The notes under the pieces are model-generated. The model made no database searches and was not told the origin of the DNA. It saw only the letters and a program-made list of their open reading frames with translations. Both the position numbers and the translations under genes were made by a program. This document shows, one piece after another, positions 16,696 through 25,830 of a stretch of 64,000 nt of DNA (positions are counted from its first letter, which is position 1; each line of letters starts with the position of its first letter). The stretch is from Rhizobiales bacterium Y(2018) (GTDB lineage Bacteria; Pseudomonadota; Alphaproteobacteria; Rhizobiales; Aestuariivirgaceae), in the NCBI GenBank assembly GCA_005502925.1, contig SCPD01000003.1, positions 124,001 to 188,000 of the forward strand, given 5' to 3'.

Positions 16696-17814
16696 TTAGA
16701 ATTGAATAGCGAGATTGGCTTCGCCGGCATAGCTGTCGGTCTCATCGACGATGAGGCCCGCGGTCTCGCCGGTGAGCACCAACTGCACATTGCTGGCCAG
16801 ATTGAGATTGAGACCCAGTTGAAGGCGCAGATCCGCCTGCTCGTCGATGCTGTCGGTGCCGAGGCCATCCGTATGCGTCTCATTCAGGAATGTATAATCG
16901 AGAAAGGCGCCGGCCCACGGTTCGACCGATGTCGCACCCGAAAGCGCGAAAGTGTGGCCCAGCACGGTTCCGCCGGTGAGCACGCCGGTCTCGAAGGTCT
17001 GCGCCGGATTGATGTTGTTGGTATATTCGTCCTGCCATTCCTTCGACCAGGCGAGCGTCACGGAGGGCGACAAGCGCGTGGTGCCGAAATACCAGTAGCC
17101 GGTGAAGGCGCTGGACAATTGCACGCGGTCCGAATCCGTCTTGCCTGAGCCGAAGCCCGAATAATCGACCTCGGTTTCGATGCCGCTATAGAGCGCGATG
17201 CCGCTGAAGACGATGTTCGGCGTCACGGTGATGCCGGTATAGGCGCCGCCGCCGAAGCCCTCGGTCGTCTGCTTGATCGGCAAAATGCCTTGGGTCTTGA
17301 GCCGCGAGTCCTCATAGGTTCCGATGAGGCCGAGCACGACGCGATCGCTCAGCCGGTAATCGATGCCGGCCATGGCGTTGATCAGCGGTCCCTTGCTGCC
17401 GTCGAGATCGTTGCTGCCTTCGATCCAGGTGTATTTTCCGTCGATCCAGGCGTTCCACTTTCTCTGCGCGGCGGGAGTCGTCACCACATCGGCCGTGGGC
17501 TCGACGGCGATATCGCCGCCGGCCAGGCGGGCGGCAACATCTTCCGGTTTCTCGAGCAGAAGGCCGGCAGGCTCGGGCTCGGTCTCCCCTTGCCCGACGA
17601 GCTCGCCGGCGACGACGCGGCGCACGATATCCGACACATTGATCAGGGAGCGGTAATTGACGACGGGCTTCAGGCAGCCGGTGACTTCGTCGTTGGAGAC
17701 CTCATTCTCACCGGAAATATTCTCACAGGATTGTGCCCGCACTTCGCTCGCAAGCAAAGGCGGCAAAAACAGCAATGCTCCCGAAAGAGCGACGAGTGAA
17801 ACTTGCCTTTTCAT
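16696..17814 (-). CDS. Autotransporter-domain outer-membrane protein
   Basis: 373 residues from ATG 17814 with a signal peptide (MKRQVSLVALSGALLFLPPL). Residues ~115-373 look like an autotransporter beta domain: repeated amphipathic strands such as NAWIDGKYTWIEG, MAGIDYRLSDRVVLGLIGTY and GGAYTGITVTPNIVFSG, and a C-terminal Phe. The passenger region is short (~90 residues) with two Cys in SCENISG and TGCLKP. It probably inserts in the outer membrane through BAM. It is cotranscribed with the LprI-like gene. Function unknown. Confidence 0.82.
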   Translation of the reverse strand: MKRQVSLVALSGALLFLPPLLASEVRAQSCENISGENEVSNDEVTGCLKPVVNYRSLINVSDIVRRVVAGELVGQGETEPEPAGLLLEKPEDVAARLAGGDIAVEPTADVVTTPAAQRKWNAWIDGKYTWIEGSNDLDGSKGPLINAMAGIDYRLSDRVVLGLIGTYEDSRLKTQGILPIKQTTEGFGGGAYTGITVTPNIVFSGIALYSGIETEVDYSGFGSGKTDSDRVQLSSAFTGYWYFGTTRLSPSVTLAWSKEWQDEYTNNINPAQTFETGVLTGGTVLGHTFALSGATSVEPWAGAFLDYTFLNETHTDGLGTDSIDEQADLRLQLGLNLNLASNVQLVLTGETAGLIVDETDSYAGEANLAIQF

Positions 17815-17884
17815 GCCCCGGTCCAGCAAATGACGCCCTACCGGGGTCATTAACACCTGTTCGGGGCCCGGTGGCAAGCCAAGA

Positions 17885-18895
17885 TCACTCCGCCGCCATG
17901 AGGCGATGGGCCTGCTCGGCCACCGCCGCCAGGGCCTGATCGATGACCTCGAGGCCGGCGCCGCGGCGATGAGCGTTCTCCGAGAGTACCCTACGCCAGA
18001 CCCGTCCGCCCGGCTCGCCGTGATAGAGCCCGAGAATGTGGCGCGTCATGCGGGCGAGTCCCGGCTGGCGCGCAAGCTCCGCCGCAATATAGGGTTTCAC
18101 GCGCTCGACCACGTCGGCGCGGGTCAGCGAAGACGCCGGCGCGCCGAAAAACCGCTGGTCGACGCCAGAGAGGATCCAGGGCGTATGATAGGCGGCGCGG
18201 CCCAGCATGACGCCGTCGACATGGGCCAGATGGGCCTCCGCCTCGTCGAGCGTGACAATGCCGCCATTGATGACGATGACGAGCCCTGGCCAGGCTTTCT
18301 TGATCCGGTACACGCGCTCGTAATTGAGCGGCGGAACCTCCCTGTTCTCCTTGGGCGACAGTCCCTGGAGCCAGGCCTTGCGGGCATGGATGACGAAGGT
18401 CGAGCACCCTGTCGCCGAAACGGTACGGATGAACCGGTCGAGATCTTCATCCTCGTCCTGGTCGTCGATGCCGATCCGGCATTTCACGGTGACGGGAACC
18501 TGGACGGCGTGGCGCATCGCGGCCACACAGTCGGCAACGAGCCGGGGCTCGGCCATGAGGCAGGCGCCGAAACGGCCTTCCTGAACCCGGTCCGACGGGC
18601 AGCCGACATTGAGGTTGATTTCGCAATAGCCGAAATCCTCCCCCCACCGGGCGGCCTCCGCCAGCAATTTTGGATCGCTGCCGCCGATCTGAAGCGCCAC
18701 CGGCTGCTCGCGCGGGTCGAAACCGATAAGGCGCTCGCGATCGCCATGACGGATGGCCTGGGCCGTCACCATCTCGGTATAGAGCAGGGCATGGCGGGTC
18801 ATCTGGCGGTGGAAAAACCTACAGGTCCTATCCGACCAGTCCATCATCGGGGCCACGGAAAACCGGAGCCCGGCAGGCGGTGTCTTTGCCTGCAT
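17885..18895 (-). CDS. dusA: tRNA-dihydrouridine(20/20a) synthase
   Basis: 336 residues from ATG 18895, which has GGGAAG upstream; the frame continues five codons to a TTG. DusA signatures are visible: SVAPMMDWSDRTCRFFHRQ at the N-terminus, the catalytic Cys in NVGCPSDRVQ (~99), VKCRIGIDDQD, IHARKAWLQGLSPKENR (typical of DusA) and GRAAYHTPWIL. It reduces U20/U20a in tRNA with FMN and NADPH. Length is normal. Confidence 0.95.
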   Translation of the reverse strand: MQAKTPPAGLRFSVAPMMDWSDRTCRFFHRQMTRHALLYTEMVTAQAIRHGDRERLIGFDPREQPVALQIGGSDPKLLAEAARWGEDFGYCEINLNVGCPSDRVQEGRFGACLMAEPRLVADCVAAMRHAVQVPVTVKCRIGIDDQDEDEDLDRFIRTVSATGCSTFVIHARKAWLQGLSPKENREVPPLNYERVYRIKKAWPGLVIVINGGIVTLDEAEAHLAHVDGVMLGRAAYHTPWILSGVDQRFFGAPASSLTRADVVERVKPYIAAELARQPGLARMTRHILGLYHGEPGGRVWRRVLSENAHRRGAGLEVIDQALAAVAEQAHRLMAAE

Positions 18896-18910
18896 CTCAA
18901 TTCTTCCCAA

Positions 18911-19350
18911 TCATGCGAGCCTTGTAGCCCGCCTCCCCCCCACTCTCAATTGGAAAACGCGGGAATTGGCGGGCAGGCTGCCCTACGGCCTAAACAGTCG
19001 TCCCAATCCACAATGGGGGATTACTTTCTCCCCAAATTGGCGGGAGATTGCGGGAGACGCTGCACAAATGGTGACTGCGCCACCACACCAATGAGGCCTC
19101 GCTTGCAGCGTCGAAACTAACTGTCGAGAGAGTTTGGAGTTAAACTACAAATTCCATCCTCTCTCTAGCCACAAGGCGAGCGGACGCACCGAAACTCATC
19201 GTGATTACTCCCATGTTTGAACGAAGGATCCGACAGCTTCATTCAACGGCTGTGGCCCTCTTCCCTTTTCGGAGAGAGGAACGTCACGGTTCATATGCCC
19301 CAAAACCGGAATAGCCCCTCTCGATCAAGCAAGTCCTTTCCCGACCAAAA
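18911..19350. other. 440-base gap without a recognisable gene
   Basis: No ORF here has coding character. The left part holds short G-rich repeats (GCGGGAATTGGCGGGC near 18960 and GGCGGGAGATTGCGGGAG near 19039) reminiscent of the repeats at 12158-12234. A nine-base inverted pair GACGCTGCA (19056-19064) and TGCAGCGTC (19104-19112) encloses 39 bases. The right part is less GC-rich and leads into the 3' end of the DUF3604 gene. Confidence 0.5.
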
Positions 19351-21288
19351 TCACTTTGCGGGCGTGTACCAGATCGGTGAGGTGTAAGCGCGCTCCTGCA
19401 TCTTCATCGTCACTTCCGGACCCATTTTGAGGCCGTAATATTTGGCGTCGTAGGCGGTCCAGCGAGGTGTTGGAATCTCCAGCACGCGGCCATAGTAGAA
19501 GGCGCGCTGCGCCGGATCGAAATCGGGATCGGTCCAGGCCGCGATGAGTTCCGGCGCGCCGATGGTATTGGTCCAGCTGGCATTGGCCACGTCGACTGTA
19601 TCGCCGACCGGCGGCAGCTTCCCATCTGCACCGGCCTTGCGGTCGCCGGACCAAGCCACGTCATACACCTGTTCGTGCGCCTCGCCTGTAGAATCGAGCC
19701 ACCCCTTGACGACCTGGTAGCGATCCAGGTTCGCGCTGATCGGGTCCTTCAGTGCCGCCACCAGGAAGGTGGGCGCCTTGCCCTTGGGTGCGGGCCCAAG
19801 GTCGCCCCCCATCGGCACGCCCTTGGTGTACCCGGCAATTGCCGGGCTGCGGGTGTTGGCATCGGCATCGTCGAAATCGAATCCGCCGAAGAAGCGCACC
19901 ACCATGCGCGGCCCGGTCGTGGCGTAGGTTTCGCGCCGTTTCATGGCATCGAAGATCGAGGCGCGTGTATTCTCCTGCGCCCAGACGGCGGCGTAGCCCG
20001 AGGCGGTTGTCTCCCAGCCCATGATCTTGAGGCCGAGCTTGGGGTTGGTCATGAAAGGATGCGACCAGCGTTCCGGACTCGGCTCGGCCGTCGAGATCTT
20101 GCCGAAGAAATTGTCGTCGTCTGCGGTAGCGAGGCTGGTGTGCGAATCGGTGCTGCCGACCAGGCCGAATTTGTAGGGGTTTGTGCCGAGTTTTGCTTCC
20201 AGCTTGAGTCCGTTCTTGAGGGCGGAGCGCGTGTATTCGAACTCCAGCATATCGGGAGTCTTTTTCGCGCTCAGGTCGAGATTGCCCTTGTCCCAGGTTT
20301 CGAAATTGGCGAACTCGTCATTGGGAGAAAGAAACGGGTGGCTTTCGCCATCGCCTTTCATCTGGGTTGTTTCGTAAAGCACCTCCCAGCGGGCGCGCTG
20401 CTCGGCATAGTCGCGATCGATCTCCTTGCCGGTGAAGGATTCGATGATCGGGAACATCGTGCCGTTGCTCAGATTGCCGTTATGGGCAATTGCGAGAACG
20501 TCGCCGCCGGTCTTGTCCTCATAGTTCTTCAGCCATTTCCACAGGTCACGCGGATTGTTGCTGCCGATAGGCGGCTGCGTCGTGTAGGGCTCGATGAGAC
20601 CCGCCTTCTCGCCCCCATCGCGGAAGATGACGTTGCGATGGAGATTGTTGCCTTTGGACAGCGACGTCCACTCATAACCGATGAAGGCGGTGAAGCGCCC
20701 CGGATCGTTAGCTTCTTCGGCTGCCGAGATAATGCTCTGCCATACCGACCGATAGGCGGGATTGCCCGGCTGGTAAATGATGTCCGGCGGAAATTTGCCT
20801 TGCGAAAAGGTTACGACAATGGCCCATGCCGCTTCCCCTGCGCGCCCCGACTGTATCATGTCATACCACTCGCGGGCCTGTGCGTTCCGCAGGATTTCCG
20901 GCTTGCCGGCCATGAAGTCGGTGAACCATCCCATATTGTCGGAATGATCCGCGACAACCAGGAAGTCCAGTGGACGCGACAGCTTGGCTGGCTGACCGGT
21001 GGAGGAAACGACCTCCTCACCCTTGGCGAAGCGATAGGCATCGCGGGGTCCGAGCCTCGCGCCCGCGGCTCCGGCGTCGAACGACAGCGCGGTATGCAGA
21101 TGCGTGTCGCCAAACAGCGGCCGCGCCGGGAAATTGCGCCCAGCGTAAGGAGAGTAGGGTCGGCCCTTGAAGGCTTGCCCCGCCTCCTCGGTGGTATAGG
21201 TGCCGGCATCCTGTGCCCGCACTATCATCGTGCCCAGACAGGTGGTCAGCACGGCAAGGCTCGCGATTGTCAGCGGTTTCCGGATCAT
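19351..21288 (-). CDS. Exported DUF3604 protein (PHP-like metal hydrolase fold)
   Basis: 645 residues, the usual length for DUF3604. A signal peptide (MIRKPLTIASLAVLTTCLG) is followed by metal-ligand motifs: LFGDTHLHTALS (~58-69), VVADHSDNMGWF (~111) and VGSTDSHTS (~400). These match a PHP/amidohydrolase-like metal site. Late motifs include GETYATTGPRM-type RRETYATTGPRM and LEIPTPRWTAYDA. It overlaps the previous gene by ATGA and is the last gene of the six-gene cassette. Its substrate is not known; a periplasmic hydrolase is the best guess. Confidence 0.85.
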   Translation of the reverse strand: MIRKPLTIASLAVLTTCLGTMIVRAQDAGTYTTEEAGQAFKGRPYSPYAGRNFPARPLFGDTHLHTALSFDAGAAGARLGPRDAYRFAKGEEVVSSTGQPAKLSRPLDFLVVADHSDNMGWFTDFMAGKPEILRNAQAREWYDMIQSGRAGEAAWAIVVTFSQGKFPPDIIYQPGNPAYRSVWQSIISAAEEANDPGRFTAFIGYEWTSLSKGNNLHRNVIFRDGGEKAGLIEPYTTQPPIGSNNPRDLWKWLKNYEDKTGGDVLAIAHNGNLSNGTMFPIIESFTGKEIDRDYAEQRARWEVLYETTQMKGDGESHPFLSPNDEFANFETWDKGNLDLSAKKTPDMLEFEYTRSALKNGLKLEAKLGTNPYKFGLVGSTDSHTSLATADDDNFFGKISTAEPSPERWSHPFMTNPKLGLKIMGWETTASGYAAVWAQENTRASIFDAMKRRETYATTGPRMVVRFFGGFDFDDADANTRSPAIAGYTKGVPMGGDLGPAPKGKAPTFLVAALKDPISANLDRYQVVKGWLDSTGEAHEQVYDVAWSGDRKAGADGKLPPVGDTVDVANASWTNTIGAPELIAAWTDPDFDPAQRAFYYGRVLEIPTPRWTAYDAKYYGLKMGPEVTMKMQERAYTSPIWYTPAK

Positions 21289-22022
21289 GGGTTCTCTCCG
21301 TCATGGAATGAAATCTCGGGGTGGTCAGGTGTGCATCCTAGTTCGGCGGACGTAATGCGTAACGGGTGCGACTGCATCGCTTTCCGCGATATTTTGAAGG
21401 CACCGTCACTTGCGCCGACATGCGAGTAGCTGAGCAGGAACTGGGCGATCTGTGACGTCGCCCCATAGAGACGCACCACGCCGCGCTCGGTGGCCTGGCC
21501 GAAGGTCAACCGCCGCGCCGCGATTTCGGTTATGACGGCTTCGCCGGCGACGAGGACCAGATCACCGGGCTGCGCGCCTGAGAGATGAACCGTTGTCCGC
21601 ATGCCGTCAGGTCCCTGATCGAAGCGCGCCCACAGCATCGGCTCGACGACGACCAGGGAAACGGAAGGCTGCGTGGGCCCCGACGACGCCGCGCGGAGCA
21701 TTTTGCCGAATTGCTCCAGCGCCGTCGCCGTTAGCCTGAATCTACGCCCGAACAGATCCGGTCCGGTCTGATCGAAATTCGCCAGGGGCAGCCGTCCCGC
21801 CGCCACCTCCCTCGATATCGCGCCGATGACGTAGAGAGAATCGGGATAGAGCCAATTCAGGAAGCCCTGCGAAGCCGTTTGCGGGTTGTCATAGCCACAG
21901 GCGCGTCCTTCGGACACGGCGGCTGCGGCCATCAAAGATGCGGTAAATGCCGCTGCGATAGCACATGCGAGCTTTCGGCTCCTGGAGAAGCGTCCGCGCG
22001 GCGAATTCGTGCCTGGTCCCAT
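21285..22022 (-). CDS. Exported protein of unknown function
   Basis: 245 residues from ATG 22022, which has GGGAAGGG just upstream. The frame also allows a GTG at 22037. An N-terminal basic stretch and a hydrophobic segment (LACAIAAAFTASLMAAAAV) form a signal peptide or anchor. The mature part has a Cys in ACGYDNPQ and another in ELGCTPDH. I recognise no family. Its position between the HupE-like and DUF3604 genes and its ATGA coupling to the latter tie it to that cassette. Confidence 0.7.
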   Translation of the reverse strand: MGPGTNSPRGRFSRSRKLACAIAAAFTASLMAAAAVSEGRACGYDNPQTASQGFLNWLYPDSLYVIGAISREVAAGRLPLANFDQTGPDLFGRRFRLTATALEQFGKMLRAASSGPTQPSVSLVVVEPMLWARFDQGPDGMRTTVHLSGAQPGDLVLVAGEAVITEIAARRLTFGQATERGVVRLYGATSQIAQFLLSYSHVGASDGAFKISRKAMQSHPLRITSAELGCTPDHPEISFHDGENP

Positions 22023-22033
22023 TTGCCCTTCCC

Positions 22034-23041
22034 TCACAGGAACATCGCGTCCAGGCGCTGGACGCTCCAGAATGCCGCGACAGTGCCGATGACGTAGGCC
22101 GAGGCGATGACCGCCTGCCGCGGGATCATGACAACCCGCATCATCGAATAGACTGCCGTCAGCAACACGGCGATGAAAGCCAACTGCCCGAGCTCAACAC
22201 CGACATTGAAGGCCAGCAGCGCCAATGGGATGTCGCCCTGCGGCAGACCGAGTTCGATGAGCGCGCCAGCAAAGCCGAAGCCATGCAGCAGACCGAAGGC
22301 AAAGGCGACCACCCATGGCCGGACGATGGCCAGGCTGAGTTGCCTGCGCTCCATGCGAACGACTTCCCCGGCGACCAAAACGATGCTGATCGCAATCAGC
22401 GCCTCGACCGGCCGCGATGGCAGAATCACCCACCCAAGCGTCGCGCAGGTCAGCGTAATGGAATGCGCCACGGTGAAGGCGGTGATTGCTTTCACCAGCT
22501 TGTACCAATCGCGCACGATCAGCATCAGGCCAGCGACGAAGAGCAGATGATCGAAGCCGAACGCGATGTGCTCGATGCCATGGCGCACATAGGTGGCAAA
22601 GACCGCCCAGGCGCTTTGCGATGCCGGGATCACCGCCGACGGCTCGCTGGGCGTCAGCCGCGCCGTCCAGCCATTGCCATTGGCGAAGATCGCATGGACG
22701 AGCGCGTCGGTCATGCTGTTTCTAAGTCCGTCGATCACGACCGACTGGCCTGCGAGCGGGTCGATTGCCCGCATGCGCCAGGTTTGAACCATGGCATCGC
22801 CGGTCGGGCGTGAGACTATGGGCGTCATGACCTCGACATTGCCGGAGAAGACGGCCACCAGCGCCAGCCGCGCGTCGCCCTGCATCGGCGTCTTGAACAG
22901 GACACTGAACTCGCCGGACTCCTCTTCGCGCAGCTCGAGATAGGCCGGCCGCACTTCATGCGCGACAGCGCCGGCTACAAACCCTATCATCATAGAAAGC
23001 GCTACCAGCAGGCAAACAAGCAATGAGCGGCGATATTTCAT
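22034..23041 (-). CDS. HupE/UreJ_2-family membrane protein
   Basis: 335 residues. After a signal-like segment comes a periplasmic domain (HEVRPAYLELRE... to ~130), then six transmembrane segments. The His-rich motif GIEHIAFGFDHLLF (~153-166) and HGFGFAGAL (~254) are the family marks; HupE/UreJ relatives are implicated in nickel or other metal movement. It overlaps the PpiC-like gene by ATGA. A role in metallating the DUF3604 enzyme is attractive but inferred. Confidence 0.85.
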   Translation of the reverse strand: MKYRRSLLVCLLVALSMMIGFVAGAVAHEVRPAYLELREEESGEFSVLFKTPMQGDARLALVAVFSGNVEVMTPIVSRPTGDAMVQTWRMRAIDPLAGQSVVIDGLRNSMTDALVHAIFANGNGWTARLTPSEPSAVIPASQSAWAVFATYVRHGIEHIAFGFDHLLFVAGLMLIVRDWYKLVKAITAFTVAHSITLTCATLGWVILPSRPVEALIAISIVLVAGEVVRMERRQLSLAIVRPWVVAFAFGLLHGFGFAGALIELGLPQGDIPLALLAFNVGVELGQLAFIAVLLTAVYSMMRVVMIPRQAVIASAYVIGTVAAFWSVQRLDAMFL

Positions 23042-23922
23042 CGTCGCACCGCCACATCGCTCGCCGATTGGGGCCCCAGCAATGCTTTGACGCTGTCATC
23101 AAACACGATTCCATGTTTTTCGCGAAGTCGCGCAAGATATTCCCGGTTGATCGCCTCTTCCTTTTCGCGCCGCCATTCCGCCGCGACCTCGTCCCGAACC
23201 GTGTCGAACACGGGACGGCCAGACGCCATCTTGGCCCCGATGTAGGCGAGGTGCAGTCCGTAACCTGATTTCAAAGGCCCGCTCCACACACCCGGCTCGA
23301 TTGCGAAGACGGCCTTCGCGAAGTCCGCTCCAAACATGTTCGAGATGAGTTGCTCGTCCACGTCGCGAAACTCGGTGTCGAGCAGGAAGCGATCGCCGAA
23401 CTCGGCGGCCCGAGCGCCCGCGCCGGCCTTTCGCAGCCCGTCGAGCACGGCAGTCGCGTCGAGTGTCGCATCCGCATGGTTCTGCGGATTGAAAAAAACG
23501 TGAATAAAGGAGATCCTCGCGCCGGTCTCGAAGCGAGCGGCATTCTTCTCGAAATACTGGCGAAGCTCGCCGTCGGCAGGTTCCGCCAGCCGCGATGTAT
23601 CCTCAACGAGAAATTTCAGCTTTTGCGCCAAGCGCCGGCGAACGATCGTATCGTTCTCGCCAAGGCCCATGACCTTCGCTTCGCGGGCAAGCAGTTCCTC
23701 GTTGACGAGATCAGCGACAAGCCCTTGAAGCTCCTGAGCGTCCGGTGGGCGAAGCCATTGACTGGTAAAGGTTTCGCGAAGCCACTGGACCTCTCCTTCG
23801 CTGATCCTTATGGGTTCGACTCCCTCTGAAGCTGGTCGACCTTGGTGCAGCCACGCATAGACGGAAAACAGAACCACGCCTGTGAGAGCAAAATGGAGCA
23901 AGGGTTCCCGGAGCAGTTTCAT
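23038..23922 (-). CDS. Membrane-anchored PpiC-type peptidyl-prolyl isomerase/chaperone
   Basis: 294 residues with one N-terminal transmembrane anchor (LLHFALTGVVLFSVYAWL). A SurA-like helical segment (VNEELLAREAKVMGLGEND and RRRLAQKLKFLVED) leads to a parvulin-like domain whose end is GVWSGPLKSGYGLHLAYIG. Catalytic residues of active parvulins are not obvious, so it may be mainly a chaperone. It sits 34 bases after the small Cys protein gene. Confidence 0.82.
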   Translation of the reverse strand: MKLLREPLLHFALTGVVLFSVYAWLHQGRPASEGVEPIRISEGEVQWLRETFTSQWLRPPDAQELQGLVADLVNEELLAREAKVMGLGENDTIVRRRLAQKLKFLVEDTSRLAEPADGELRQYFEKNAARFETGARISFIHVFFNPQNHADATLDATAVLDGLRKAGAGARAAEFGDRFLLDTEFRDVDEQLISNMFGADFAKAVFAIEPGVWSGPLKSGYGLHLAYIGAKMASGRPVFDTVRDEVAAEWRREKEEAINREYLARLREKHGIVFDDSVKALLGPQSASDVAVRR

Positions 23923-23956
23923 GAACGACCGTCCCTTGTTACTGCACCGGTGATCA

Positions 23957-24163
23957 CTAGCAGTTATACACGCCGGCCGCGCAGCGTCGTACTGTGCGCC
24001 GCGTTACCCCGGCCACACTGACGGGCGTAAGCGGGCGCCCGACTCTCGCCTCGGCAGTTGAGACGAAACTATTCGTGCCGGGAATCGAAAACCAGTCCGA
24101 GGCACCGAGTCCGATGAACCCGATGGCGCCTACCAACACGATAATTTTTAATTTCATCGTCAT
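23957..24163 (-). CDS. Small exported protein with paired C-terminal Cys
   Basis: 68 residues. A hydrophobic leader (KIIVLVGAIGFIGLGA) is followed by a short mature part ending in GVTRRTVRRCAAGVYNC, with two Cys six apart and a basic patch. Its ATG overlaps the stop of the DUF2092 gene (ATGA), which supports it as a true gene despite its size. No named family recognised. Confidence 0.7.
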   Translation of the reverse strand: MTMKLKIIVLVGAIGFIGLGASDWFSIPGTNSFVSTAEARVGRPLTPVSVAGVTRRTVRRCAAGVYNC

Positions 24164-24954
24164 TTCGCACCTCCGATGGAAAATCGCTTGGGCAGTTCGT
24201 CGACGTCGACAAGATCCTTCACATTGACTTTTTTGGAATCGGGTGGGGCCTTAAAGGCGAAATCGTCCGATGCAATTTGCCCGCCAGTCTTCCAGTCGCT
24301 GATCTGGACGCTATATTGCGGCCCCTGGTCGACGTGCTTCGTGGTAATGACATATCGGCAAGGATAGGGATGCTCGCCCTGCGCGATCCATATCTGCCAA
24401 TCGACTACCTTGGTCCGAAACGCCAGATGATCGCATTCGGTGCCGCCGATCACGCCGCTGCCGAGGTCCTTGACGTCGGTTACATCGCGCATCAACTCGT
24501 CATAGACATTCGACAGCAGAAGATCGGCCCCCGGCACTGGCCGATTGTACTTGTCTCTCAATTCATCGACCAGATGATCCAGAGTGCCGGGAATATCGAC
24601 TTGGCTATAGAGATTGGCATCTTTGCCGAGCAGCGTCAGTGTCTTCCCGTCGAAGACCATCTCGACATTGGCAAAGCCGCCAGAGCGAGTGGCGCGAAAT
24701 TTGTCCGGCCGGCTGAGGTCAACTTGCCCTGAGCTCGCCAGCAGCAATTTCTGGTGAGCCTTGGTGACGACCTCGAGATTCGTGTCGTAGCTGAACGACA
24801 GGGTCTTCTGCTGGGCGAGATAGTCCGACATGGCCTTGAGCATGCTCTTGGCCTGCGCTTCGTCAGCTACTGCGGTTGGCACTCCCAGGCCGATACCGAG
24901 GACGAGCGCCGCAATTGCGCTGCGACCAATCGAATTCCAGGATTCTCCGTTCAT
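24160..24954 (-). CDS. Exported DUF2092 protein (LolA/LppX-like fold)
   Basis: 264 residues from ATG 24954, with GGAGG about 11 bases upstream; the frame continues further. Signal segment SAIAALVLGIGLGVPTAVA is followed by a body typical of DUF2092: SGQVDLSRPDKFRATRSG, VFDGKTLTLLGKDANLYSQ, CDHLAFRTKVVDWQIWI and CRYVITTKHVDQGPQYSVQI. This family is thought to share the half-barrel fold of lipoprotein carriers such as LolA. It is the first gene of the six-gene minus-strand cassette. Confidence 0.85.
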   Translation of the reverse strand: MNGESWNSIGRSAIAALVLGIGLGVPTAVADEAQAKSMLKAMSDYLAQQKTLSFSYDTNLEVVTKAHQKLLLASSGQVDLSRPDKFRATRSGGFANVEMVFDGKTLTLLGKDANLYSQVDIPGTLDHLVDELRDKYNRPVPGADLLLSNVYDELMRDVTDVKDLGSGVIGGTECDHLAFRTKVVDWQIWIAQGEHPYPCRYVITTKHVDQGPQYSVQISDWKTGGQIASDDFAFKAPPDSKKVNVKDLVDVDELPKRFSIGGAK

Positions 24955-25830
24955 CTGATCAGTCCTCCATTGAGATTCATGCATGCCCGGCGAGGCCGTC
25001 CAGTTGGGATGAGTTTCGCGCATTGACCTGTGATAGGGAACGCAACGAACCGTATCCTACGGACTTGCGTCTAGTCCGATCCTCAGTTCAGAATTCGACT
25101 TTCTTCGGCGAAGCCGATGCGGGACTGGACAGCCTCAGAGCTGCCACGCCGCGTCGAGTCTCTTGTCGAATGCTTTTTTCCAGCGATCGCGACGGCTTCC
25201 GTCGTGTGCCCCCACGCATCACTATCATTTGCCAGCTTCGCCAATATAGTTGGACCATGGTCCATCGCGGCCCCTACATTTCATTCCTATGGGCGCGGTG
25301 GGCTTGTCCTAAGTCAGGAAACCTTAATCCTGAAGATCAAGGCCGGTTTTGCGTAGCGGGTTCACGAAGAACTCTGCATCCTCGGTTCGGCCGAACCGCC
25401 GCGAGGCCCCCTGGCGCGCATTCTTCACCAGTGGAGGTTCAGCTCGAGCCGGGCGCGTTCACGATCGGCTTCCACCGTGTCGCCCGCCACCGCGATCAGA
25501 TGACAGAGTGAACTTTTCGGGATGGTTGTCTTCCTGATCCACATGACCGCCCGTCGATGATCGCCGCTGAATATGGAACGGAGCGCTCGCCCTAACTCAT
25601 AATAGGCAAAGCGCCTGGATTGCGTTCACGCGCCTCCGAAAGCAGCCCGCCCCATCATGGGGACGGCAGCAAGTCTAACCTCTTGATATTTCGTCTCTTT
25701 CTTATCAACTCGCTAGATCGCAGCGAAAATGGCAATGCAATATATTTCGCCAGTCCTCGTTCAACAGTCAGCGTCTTCTCAAGGGGCTACCTGGATTTCC
25801 GTCTTGACGGAATTGGCGATGAAGCACTGT
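24955..25830. other. Gene-poor, apparently decayed stretch
   Basis: About 870 bases with no convincing gene on either strand. The right-hand part is less GC-rich than the flanks. The promoter of the DUF2092 cassette should lie near its left end on the minus strand, where GGACT and AGTCC form a short hairpin around 25070. A 39-codon minus-strand ORF (25425-25544, ending ERARLELNLHW) is present but has no ribosome site that I trust. Confidence 0.5.

Noticed and set aside
19056-19112. Inverted repeat GACGCTGCA/TGCAGCGTC as a terminator or attachment site
   Set aside because: The 39-base loop, lack of T-run and absence of any integrase make either reading weak.
18911-19350. Possible tRNA or small RNA in the 440-base gap
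   Set aside because: No cloverleaf, T-loop consensus or promoter-terminator pair was found by eye.
25083-25265. 60-codon minus-strand ORF beginning MDHGPTILAKLAND
   Set aside because: No ribosome site and no familiar motif; it lies in the decayed stretch upstream of the DUF2092 cassette.
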